The translations under genes were made by a program, and so were the position numbers. Below are positions 1 through 5,719 of a stretch of DNA of 7,966 nt, piece by piece. The stretch is from Fidelibacterota bacterium (GTDB lineage: Bacteria; Fidelibacterota; Fidelibacteria; Fidelibacterales; DSDE01), in assembly GCA_011049095.1 (NCBI GenBank), contig DSDE01000090.1:1-7966 (forward strand). The letters run 5' to 3'. Positions within the stretch are counted from its first letter, which is position 1. Each line of letters opens with the position of its first letter. A model generated the notes under the pieces. The model was given only the letters and a program-made list of their open reading frames with translations. It was not told the origin of the DNA and ran no database searches.

Positions 1-985
1 GATTATTGCTATCATTCCAGCGCTACTTTTTGGCGCTTATAACGTAGGCGCTCAGATGATGCTGGCTGATGGCGTGAAGGACTTTAGCGTGCTGGCGGCC
101 TTTATTAAAGGTTTTCTCAAAATCTTGCCGATTATCATTGTTTCCTACGCGGTAGGCGGATTTTGGGAAGTGCTTTTTGCGGTGGTGCGCAAACACGAAA
201 TCAATGAAGGCTTGCTGGTAACCGGTATTCTTTTTCCATTGGTGCTGCCACCCTCGATTCCTCTCTGGCAGGTGGCAGTGGGGATTTCTTTTGGTGTTGT
301 CGTCGGCAAAGAAATTTTTGGTGGTACTGGTATGAACGTCTTGAATCCGGCGCTGACCGCCAGAGCTTTCCTTTTCTTTGCCTATCCGGGGAATATATCC
401 GGTGACAAAGTCTGGGTGGCCAGTGATGCTTTTACCGGCGCCACACCGCTCTCTGTTTCTGCTGCCGCCGAGCAGGGCAGAAATGCCGTGGATGCGCTCT
501 GCAATTATGGATATGATTTCATGACGATGTTTAATGGTCACGTTCCTGGCAGCATCGGCGAAACCAGCGCTCTGGCAATCCTCATTGGCGCTGTATTTCT
601 GCTGGTTACACGAGTGGGAAGCTGGCGGATTATGCTGGCGACGGTTTTGGGCGCTGTGGGAACAGCGGCTTTGATGAATCTGCTGTCAGGGCCAAATATC
701 AACGCAATGCTCTCAATACCACCCCATTATCATCTGGTGATGGGTGGATTTCTTTTTGGAACTGTTTTTATGACGACTGATCCGGTGAGCGCAGCGGCTA
801 CCAATACCGGCAAATGGCTTTATGGTCTGCTCATCGGTGTGATGGTCATTCTCATCCGCTCAGTCAATCCGGCCTATCCGGAAGGGATGATGCTGGCTAT
901 TCTCTTTGGGAATGTCTTTGCACCTTTATTTGACTATTATGTGGTGCAGGCAAATATCAAAAGGAGGCTGAAACGTGCACAGTAA
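1..985 (+). CDS. nqrB: Na+-translocating NADH:quinone reductase subunit B (5' partial)
   Basis: Integral membrane subunit of Na+-NQR. It carries a covalently bound FMN and contributes to the Na+ path and quinone site. The first complete codon is at position 2, and the frame is open from the left edge to TAA at 983-985, giving 327 visible residues. The family is usually a little over 400 residues, so roughly 85 N-terminal residues lie outside; the internal ATG at 56 is not the real start. Family signatures run in order: IPALLFGAYNVG at the left edge, LPPSIPLWQVAVGISFG, the FGGTG..NPALTARAFLFFAYP block, then DAFTGATPLS. The threonine of that GAT (443-445) is the expected FMN-phosphoester residue and fits the ApbE flavinylation consensus. 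Several hydrophobic segments follow, with a conserved FMTTDPVSA stretch near 766-800. The end overlaps nqrC by 11 bases. The following nqrC-F genes separate it from the related RnfD. Confidence 0.97.
   Translation, partial: IIAIIPALLFGAYNVGAQMMLADGVKDFSVLAAFIKGFLKILPIIIVSYAVGGFWEVLFAVVRKHEINEGLLVTGILFPLVLPPSIPLWQVAVGISFGVVVGKEIFGGTGMNVLNPALTARAFLFFAYPGNISGDKVWVASDAFTGATPLSVSAAAEQGRNAVDALCNYGYDFMTMFNGHVPGSIGETSALAILIGAVFLLVTRVGSWRIMLATVLGAVGTAALMNLLSGPNINAMLSIPPHYHLVMGGFLFGTVFMTTDPVSAAATNTGKWLYGLLIGVMVILIRSVNPAYPEGMMLAILFGNVFAPLFDYYVVQANIKRRLKRAQ
961..967 (+). promoter_or_regulatory. ribosome binding site of nqrC
   Basis: AAGGAGG lies inside the 3' end of nqrB, 7 bases before a GTG codon. It decides the GTG at 975 as the nqrC start. 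It also implies that translation of nqrC is linked to termination of nqrB, whose stop codon lies 6 bases past the GTG. Confidence 0.85.
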
Positions 986-1673
986 CCGATATACACTTTT
1001 GTTTGCAGCAGCGGTCACCATCGTGGCCAGTATTCTGCTGGCATCTGCGGCCACCTTTCTCAAGCCGCTGCAAGACCGCAATGAAGCGCTGAATGTAAAG
1101 AAAAACATCCTTAAGGCTGCCGGCCTAGTGAATGAGCATTCGCACAAATACAGCGCTGATGAAATTGAGAAAATGTATGCCGAAAAAATCCGCGAACAGA
1201 TCATTGACAGCAAGGGGAATCACCTAGCAGTGACGCTGAAAGAGCTGGACCCCAAAGATACCGGCAAGTTTCCCATCTTTTTTGATGTGGAAAATGGCGA
1301 CACGGCTGCCGTGATTATTCCTGTGAGCGGAAAGGGTCTGTGGTCAACCATTTATGGCTATATCGCTTTAAAGCCTGATCTCAATACCGTCCAGGGAATT
1401 ACTTTCTATAAACACGGTGAAACACCAGGCTTGGGTGGCGAGATTGAAAAAGAGTGGTTTACCGAAAATTTTAAAGATACCGAAATATTTGATGCCACTG
1501 GTGTCTTGGTTTCCATCACAGTTGCCAAAGGCGAAGCGCCCAAAGGGGCGAAGCATACTGTGGACGGCATAAGTGGCTCAACACTCACTGGCAATGGTAT
1601 CAATCGGTTTTTGAAAGCTGACCTTAAAAAATATCAACCGTGGCTGGAACGGCACAGAAAGGAGCTTAACTGA
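975..1673 (+). CDS. nqrC: Na+-translocating NADH:quinone reductase subunit C
   Basis: Membrane-anchored flavoprotein subunit of Na+-NQR carrying a covalent FMN that receives electrons inside the complex. It has 232 residues, slightly shorter than the roughly 255 of Vibrio. The GTG start is chosen because of the AAGGAGG 7 bases upstream, and because the protein begins with the usual short N-terminus followed by one transmembrane helix (about residues 7-27). The rest is a soluble FMN-binding domain. It includes the GLWSTIYGYIAL stretch (about 121-132), the ETPGLGGEI motif (about 149-157), and the flavinylation site DGISGSTLTGNGI. The expected FMN-bearing threonine is residue 203 (1581-1583). 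The motif reads S-G-S-T where the common form is S-G-A-T. The stop codon overlaps the nqrD start by one base (TGATG). RnfG is the related alternative, but the neighbours settle it as NqrC. Confidence 0.97.
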   Translation: MHSNRYTLLFAAAVTIVASILLASAATFLKPLQDRNEALNVKKNILKAAGLVNEHSHKYSADEIEKMYAEKIREQIIDSKGNHLAVTLKELDPKDTGKFPIFFDVENGDTAAVIIPVSGKGLWSTIYGYIALKPDLNTVQGITFYKHGETPGLGGEIEKEWFTENFKDTEIFDATGVLVSITVAKGEAPKGAKHTVDGISGSTLTGNGINRFLKADLKKYQPWLERHRKELN

Positions 1674-2299
1674 TGGCGCTTTTAACTCCTCAGAATAAGC
1701 GGGCGCTTATGGACCCGCTGGTACTAAATAATCCCATTGATAAACAAGTGCTTGGTATCTGCTCGGCGCTGGCTGTTACAGTTATGGTCAAAACTGCTGT
1801 GGTGATGACGCTGGCGGTGCTTTTTGTGCTCAGCTTTTCAAATCTCTTTGTATCTCTTTTGCGTAACCACATTCCCGGGAAAATCCGCATCATCGTGGAG
1901 TTGACCATTGTGGCTTCTCTGGTGATTCTCGTTGATCAGATTCTCAAGGCTTTTCTTTATGATATCAGCAAACAGCTCAGTGTCTTTGTGGGACTCATTA
2001 TTACAAACTGTATTATTTTGGGTCGGGCGGAAGCTTTTGCTTTGCAAAACCGTCCCTGGCCATCCTTTCTCGATGGCTTTGGAAATGCCCTGGGTTATGG
2101 TCTGATATTGATTTTTGTTTCCACAGGAAGAGAAATTCTTGGTTCTGGAAGTTTTTTCGGCATTCAGCTTATTCCCCAGGCATTTTATGATATGGGTTAC
2201 CAGAATATGGGTCTGATGGTGCTGGCGCCAGGAGCATTTATTCTCCTGGGGCTGATAATCTGGCTGCAGCGAACCATTTTCCCCTACGTAGAAGAATAG
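1673..2299 (+). CDS. nqrD: Na+-translocating NADH:quinone reductase subunit D
   Basis: Polytopic inner-membrane subunit (208 residues, normal for the family). It pairs with NqrE to form the membrane core that holds an intramembrane iron-sulfur centre. The two expected conserved cysteines are seen at residue 30 (LGICSALAV) and residue 113 (ITNCIILGRAEAFA), in half-helix motifs typical of the NqrD/RnfE family. About six hydrophobic segments are visible. The N-terminal motif DPLVLNNPI is characteristic of NqrD. The ATG overlaps the nqrC stop by one base, and AAAGGAG at 1658-1664 stands 8 bases upstream, so re-initiation coupled to nqrC is likely. RnfE is the homologue in Rnf complexes; the NqrF gene downstream argues against that. 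Confidence 0.97.
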   Translation: MALLTPQNKRALMDPLVLNNPIDKQVLGICSALAVTVMVKTAVVMTLAVLFVLSFSNLFVSLLRNHIPGKIRIIVELTIVASLVILVDQILKAFLYDISKQLSVFVGLIITNCIILGRAEAFALQNRPWPSFLDGFGNALGYGLILIFVSTGREILGSGSFFGIQLIPQAFYDMGYQNMGLMVLAPGAFILLGLIIWLQRTIFPYVEE

Positions 2300-2303
2300 G
2301 AGG
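2298..2303 (+). promoter_or_regulatory. ribosome binding site of nqrE
   Basis: AGGAGG overlaps the nqrD stop codon (TAG at 2297-2299). Two consecutive ATG codons follow at 2306 and 2309. The gap is only 2 bases to the first but 5 to the second, so the second ATG is the more likely start. Confidence 0.8.
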
Positions 2304-2308
2304 ACATG

Positions 2309-2914
2309 ATGGAATATTTAAGTTTATTTATTAAAAGTGTTTTTATTGAAAATATTCTTCTGGCTTATTTTCTGGGGATGTGTAGTTTCCTTGCTGTTTC
2401 CAAGCGGGTGGACAATAGCTTCGGTCTGGGATTGGCGGTTATTTTTGTGCTGACGATTACTGCGCCAACCAACTGGCTGATTAACCATTTCCTGCTGCTA
2501 GAGGGTGCGCTCTCCTGGGCCGGCCTGCCGACTGTGGACCTTAGTTTTCTCCGGTATATCACCTTTATTGCAGTGATTGCAGCTATGGTGCAATTGGTGG
2601 AGATGGTTCTGGACCGTCATTTTCCCGCTTTGTACTCGGCTCTGGGAATATTTCTGCCCCTTATCGCTGTGAATTGTGCCATATTGGGTACATCTCTCTT
2701 TATGGTTGAGCGGGAATATACTTTTCTCGAGACGGCGGTTTTTGGCTTTGGCAGTGGCACCGGTTTTTTCCTGGCCATAGTTTCTATGGCGGCTATACGT
2801 TATAAAGTGCGCTATTCACATATCCCTGATGGAATGAAAGGCCTGGGCATTGCAATGATCATCACCGGTCTGATGGCAATGGCTTTTATGAGCTTTTCCG
2901 GAATCAGTCTGTAA
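2309..2914 (+). CDS. nqrE: Na+-translocating NADH:quinone reductase subunit E
   Basis: Polytopic inner-membrane subunit, pseudo-symmetric partner of NqrD in the Na+-NQR membrane core. It has 201 residues from the ATG at 2309 (202 if the adjacent ATG at 2306 is used). The second ATG is preferred for ribosome-binding-site spacing, and it gives the usual MEY-type N-terminus. Conserved blocks are KSVFIENILLAYFLGMCSFLAVSK split around Cys25, and LPLIAVNCAILG around Cys123; these cysteines are the expected ligands of the intramembrane iron-sulfur centre shared with NqrD. About six transmembrane segments are visible. The gene starts 9 bases after the nqrD stop and ends 14 bases before nqrF. RnfA is the homologous alternative, excluded by context. 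Confidence 0.97.
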   Translation: MEYLSLFIKSVFIENILLAYFLGMCSFLAVSKRVDNSFGLGLAVIFVLTITAPTNWLINHFLLLEGALSWAGLPTVDLSFLRYITFIAVIAAMVQLVEMVLDRHFPALYSALGIFLPLIAVNCAILGTSLFMVEREYTFLETAVFGFGSGTGFFLAIVSMAAIRYKVRYSHIPDGMKGLGIAMIITGLMAMAFMSFSGISL

Positions 2915-2915
2915 G

Positions 2916-2921
2916 AGGAGG
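2916..2921 (+). promoter_or_regulatory. ribosome binding site of nqrF
   Basis: AGGAGG lies in the 14-base gap after the nqrE stop, with a 7-base spacer to a TTG codon. There is no in-frame ATG at a suitable distance. The first in-frame ATG, deep in the ferredoxin domain, would remove the membrane helix, so this site fixes TTG at 2929 as the start. Confidence 0.85.
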
Positions 2922-2928
2922 ATACACT

Positions 2929-4167
2929 TTGGATTTACAAATACTAACGACCATTCTGGCAAGCATTGCCGTCTTTACCGGTTCGATTATCATCTTGGTG
3001 CTGCTCCTTAATTTCGCTTCTTCTAAGCTGGTGAATACGGGCAATGTGAAAATCGTCATCAATGACAATGAAGAAAAAAGTTTGAATGTACCGGCAGGGA
3101 TGACCCTGCTGAATACGCTTTCTGAACAGAAAATCTTTCTGCCTTCAGCTTGCGGCGGCGGTGGCACCTGCGCGATGTGTAAAGTTCAGGTTAAAGATGG
3201 CGGCGGAGATATTTTGCCTACTGAGACAGGCCTGATCAGCTATCGCGAACAAAAGGAGCATTGGCGATTGGGTTGTCAGGTAAAGGTGAAGCAGGATATG
3301 CGCATTTATGTGCCGGAAGAGATTTTCTCAATCAAGAAATTTGATTGTACAGTTCGCAGCAATAAAAATGTGGCGACCTTTATTAAGGAATTTATCGTTG
3401 ATTTGCCGCCTGGCGAAACGCTGGACTTCAAAGCCGGCGGTTATGTGCAGATCGATGTGCCACCTTATAAAGAGATAAAATACAGCAATTTTGAAATTGA
3501 GGATGAGTATCGCGGCGACTGGGAAAAATATGGTATGTTTAATTATGTTGCCAAAAATCCTGAACCAGTTTACCGTGCTTACTCAATGGCCAATCATCCT
3601 GCAGAAGGTCAGATGGTGATGCTCAATATCCGTATTGCATCGCCGCCTCCGGGAATGGATGTGCCACCTGGTATCTGCTCCAGCTATGTCTTCAGCTTAA
3701 AACCAGGCGATAAAGTCACGATCTCCGGGCCTTATGGCGAATTTTTCGTCAAAAAGACGAACAAAGAGATGATGTTTATTGGCGGTGGCGCAGGAATGGC
3801 GCCGATGCGGTCTCATATCTTTGATCAGTTTCACACCAATCGTACTAGCCGAAAGGCCACTTTCTGGTATGGCGCTCGTTCGCTGAGGGAGATGTTTTAT
3901 GATGATGAGTTTAAAAATATTGAAAAAGAATTTCCCAACTTTAAGTATCATGTGGCGCTAAGCGAGCCACTGCCGGAAGACAATTGGACTGGCCCGGTGG
4001 GTTTTATCCACCAGGTGGTTTATGATAATTATCTGAAACATCACGAAGACCCTAGTGACATTGAATACTATCTTTGCGGCCCGCCGATGATGCTCTCTGC
4101 CGTGCGCAAGATGCTTTATGATCTGGGGGTTGATGACGAGAATATTTTGTTTGATGATTTCGGTTAA
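2929..4167 (+). CDS. nqrF: Na+-translocating NADH:quinone reductase subunit F
   Basis: NADH-oxidising entry subunit of Na+-NQR: takes hydride from NADH onto FAD and passes electrons via a 2Fe-2S cluster to the membrane core. It has 412 residues, close to the family's usual length. Domains in order: N-terminal membrane helix (about 8-29), plant-type ferredoxin domain with cluster cysteines 75, 81, 84 and 116 (SACGGGGTCAMC, then RLGCQV), an FAD-binding barrel with RAYS at 216-219, and an NAD-binding domain with GGGAGMAPMRS from 285 and CGPP at 383-386. It ends in DDFG, one glycine short of the common DDFGG as I recall it. The start codon is TTG, supported by a well-spaced AGGAGG. The sequence details (CAMC, HWRLGCQVKVK) resemble Bacteroidetes-type NqrF more than Vibrio's. 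It is the last gene of the operon, followed directly by a terminator. Confidence 0.98.
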   Translation: MDLQILTTILASIAVFTGSIIILVLLLNFASSKLVNTGNVKIVINDNEEKSLNVPAGMTLLNTLSEQKIFLPSACGGGGTCAMCKVQVKDGGGDILPTETGLISYREQKEHWRLGCQVKVKQDMRIYVPEEIFSIKKFDCTVRSNKNVATFIKEFIVDLPPGETLDFKAGGYVQIDVPPYKEIKYSNFEIEDEYRGDWEKYGMFNYVAKNPEPVYRAYSMANHPAEGQMVMLNIRIASPPPGMDVPPGICSSYVFSLKPGDKVTISGPYGEFFVKKTNKEMMFIGGGAGMAPMRSHIFDQFHTNRTSRKATFWYGARSLREMFYDDEFKNIEKEFPNFKYHVALSEPLPEDNWTGPVGFIHQVVYDNYLKHHEDPSDIEYYLCGPPMMLSAVRKMLYDLGVDDENILFDDFG

Positions 4168-4183
4168 AAGTATTGCAATAATC

Positions 4184-4210
4184 AAAAGGGCAATTTTTCT
4201 GCCCTTTTTT
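4184..4210 (+). terminator. intrinsic terminator after nqrF
   Basis: A 9-base-pair stem is formed by AAAAGGGCA (4184-4192) and TGCCCTTTT (4200-4208) around a 7-base loop, with a run of six T at 4205-4210 that overlaps the right arm. It starts 17 bases after the nqrF stop. This marks the end of the nqr operon and separates it from sbcDC. The A-run on the left arm might also give weak termination from the other direction, but no convergent gene is present. Confidence 0.9.
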
Positions 4211-4393
4211 CTTATTCTCAGAAAAAATATTCTCGCGCAACTTATGTCAGAGGCCCCTAAATGGTAAAACTATTTCCGCTTTCGCGTATTCTTATGTAAA
4301 TTTCCAGCAAGATGATTAGTGAGCCACGACCAAGAGCCCCACTGTGGCTGTTACTGATAGATGAGACAAAAATTTTCAGGAAAAATAAACGGT
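4211..4393. other. intergenic region without a recognisable gene
   Basis: This stretch between the nqr terminator and the sbcD control region shows no convincing coding frame on either strand. It contains a 6-base-pair inverted repeat (AGCCAC 4322-4327, GTGGCT 4344-4349, 16-base loop, no T-run) and a 7-base direct repeat TATTCTC (4213-4219 and 4228-4234). Neither matches an element I recognise. Confidence 0.5.
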
Positions 4394-4407
4394 AATCCTT
4401 AAGGATT
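4394..4407. promoter_or_regulatory. 14-base perfect palindrome upstream of sbcD (possible operator)
   Basis: AATCCTTAAGGATT is a perfect inverted repeat without a spacer, ending 37 bases before the sbcD ATG. It occupies the place of a -35 element relative to the -10-like box at 4418-4423. It could be a dimeric regulator site. It is not a LexA box of either the Gram-negative or Gram-positive type. Function is inferred only from symmetry and position. Confidence 0.35.
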
Positions 4408-4417
4408 GATACACTTT

Positions 4418-4423
4418 TATAGT
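4418..4423 (+). promoter_or_regulatory. possible -10 element for sbcDC
   Basis: TATAGT matches the -10 consensus at 5 of 6 positions and would start a transcript near 4430, giving a leader of about 15 bases that still holds the GGAG of sbcD (4437-4440, 4 bases before ATG). No good -35 hexamer stands 16-18 bases upstream; that space falls on the palindrome at 4394-4407. The sbcDC pair needs its own promoter because a terminator lies upstream, but this particular site is weakly supported. Confidence 0.3.
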
Positions 4424-4444
4424 AATTGACAAAACTGGAGTTTA

Positions 4445-5719
4445 ATGAAAATCTGCCATAGCTCTGATTGGCACTTGGGGCATACGCTGTATGGTCAGCG
4501 GCGTTATACGGAACAAACTGCATTTTTAGATTGGCTAAAGCAGCTGCTTCAGCAGGAAAAGGTTGAGCTGCTGCTGGTGGCTGGTGATATTTATGACAGC
4601 AGCGCTGCGCCGCTGCAGGCTCAGGCTATCTATTATCAATTTTTGGCGGAAATTTCTGCAATGGGCTCTTGCCAAATCATTATAATTGGTGGCAATCACG
4701 ACTCCCCAGGCCTTCTCAATGCACCTCATTTGCTTCTCAAAGCTCTAAACATACATGTCGTTGGTGATGGTTCAAAGCCGGAAGATGAGTTGATTGTCAT
4801 TCCTTCTAATAATCCTAGTGTTCCAGAGATTATCGTTTGTGCTGTCCCATTTCTGCGCGAACAGGAGATTCGAAAATCTCGGCCAGGTGAAGGCAGTCTG
4901 GAAAAGGAAGCGCAGCTTCAAAATGGTATTCTTCAGCATTATTCACAAATTTTAGATGCAGCGGAAAAGCTTCAGAAAAAGCTTCTGGGGAAATATCGGA
5001 CCAAGAGTCAAACAGTGCGGATTCCCATTATCACAATGGGGCATCTATACACTAAAGGCGGACAGCTTCGGGAAGGAGAGGGTGTTCGTGGCCTTTATGT
5101 AGGCAGCTTAGCTCGCTTTGATGCAGCTTTGTTTGAGAATAAAAGTGATTATGTTGCCCTGGGGCATCTGCATATTCCCCAAAAAGTTGGACAAAATGAA
5201 TTCATACGCTATTCTGGTTCGCCGCTTCCCATGGGTTTCAATGAAGCAAATCAGTCTAAACAGGTGATGCTTGTAGATTTTGCCCTTGATAATACCAGTC
5301 TGAAGCCAATAGAAGTTCCGGTATTTCAAAAGCTTAAGCGGATTTCCGGTGATTTTGTCCAGATTCTCAATGCGCTTCAGGAGCTTGCTAAGGGAGAAGA
5401 AGAGCTTTGGCTGGAGCTGCTTTACACTGGAGATGAACTGATTCCCAGGTTGCAGGAATTATTTGAGAAAGAAATTTCAGGCTCTGCCCTGAAGATTTTA
5501 CGGCTCGACGATCAGCGAAAAATGAAAGAATTTGCAAGTTATGGGACAGGTGTCAATCTGCAGGAGCTTGATGAAAAAGCGGTTTTTCAGCGCTGTCTTG
5601 ATGCTTATAATATTCCCGAAGCGCAGCAGACCCAGCTTTTTACCGCCTATGAAGAAATTCTCCATCAAATAAAAACAGAAGATTCAAAGCTGGAAAAAAA
5701 TGCGCATTCTCAAGATTAG
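4445..5719 (+). CDS. sbcD: SbcD, nuclease subunit of the SbcCD exonuclease (Mre11 family)
   Basis: Metallophosphoesterase-type nuclease subunit of SbcCD. With SbcC it processes DNA ends, cleaves hairpins and palindromes, and removes protein-blocked ends. The length of 424 residues is a little above the roughly 400 of E. coli. All phosphoesterase motifs are present: SDWHLG with Asp8 and His10, AGDIYD with Asp48, GNHDSP with Asn84, His85 and Asp86, GH with His200, and GHLH with His241 and His243. These are the residues expected to bind two Mn2+ ions. The typical RYSGSPLPMGFNE block follows at about 255-267. The C-terminal part (from about 275) is the variable cap and SbcC-binding region. The start is ATG with a modest GGAG 4 bases upstream. 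The last 20 bases overlap sbcC, so the two form one operon. Confidence 0.97.
   Translation: MKICHSSDWHLGHTLYGQRRYTEQTAFLDWLKQLLQQEKVELLLVAGDIYDSSAAPLQAQAIYYQFLAEISAMGSCQIIIIGGNHDSPGLLNAPHLLLKALNIHVVGDGSKPEDELIVIPSNNPSVPEIIVCAVPFLREQEIRKSRPGEGSLEKEAQLQNGILQHYSQILDAAEKLQKKLLGKYRTKSQTVRIPIITMGHLYTKGGQLREGEGVRGLYVGSLARFDAALFENKSDYVALGHLHIPQKVGQNEFIRYSGSPLPMGFNEANQSKQVMLVDFALDNTSLKPIEVPVFQKLKRISGDFVQILNALQELAKGEEELWLELLYTGDELIPRLQELFEKEISGSALKILRLDDQRKMKEFASYGTGVNLQELDEKAVFQRCLDAYNIPEAQQTQLFTAYEEILHQIKTEDSKLEKNAHSQD

Noticed and set aside
23..541. A 172-codon open frame on the minus strand.
   Set aside because: It lies wholly antisense to nqrB, whose family motifs are unambiguous in this stretch. 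The antisense protein has no recognisable domain and a composition typical of reverse-complement shadow frames.
1..4167. An Rnf (ferredoxin:NAD+) complex instead of Na+-NQR, since several subunits are homologous.
   Set aside because: The last gene is a ferredoxin plus FAD/NAD reductase fusion (NqrF), which Rnf lacks, and no RnfB or RnfC gene is present. The B-C-D-E-F order is that of nqr.
4322..4349. Inverted repeat AGCCAC / GTGGCT in the intergenic region as a terminator or small RNA hairpin.
   Set aside because: The stem is only 6 base pairs with a 16-base loop and no T-run, so it is compatible with chance.
4426..4431. A perfect TTGACA hexamer just before sbcD.
   Set aside because: A -35 here would put the -10 and the transcription start inside the sbcD coding region, and no -10-like sequence stands at the right distance.
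4257..4523. An 88-codon open frame on the minus strand spanning the intergenic region and the start of sbcD.
   Set aside because: It overlaps the conserved sbcD N-terminus, shows no good ribosome binding site or family similarity, and would run through the likely sbcDC promoter.
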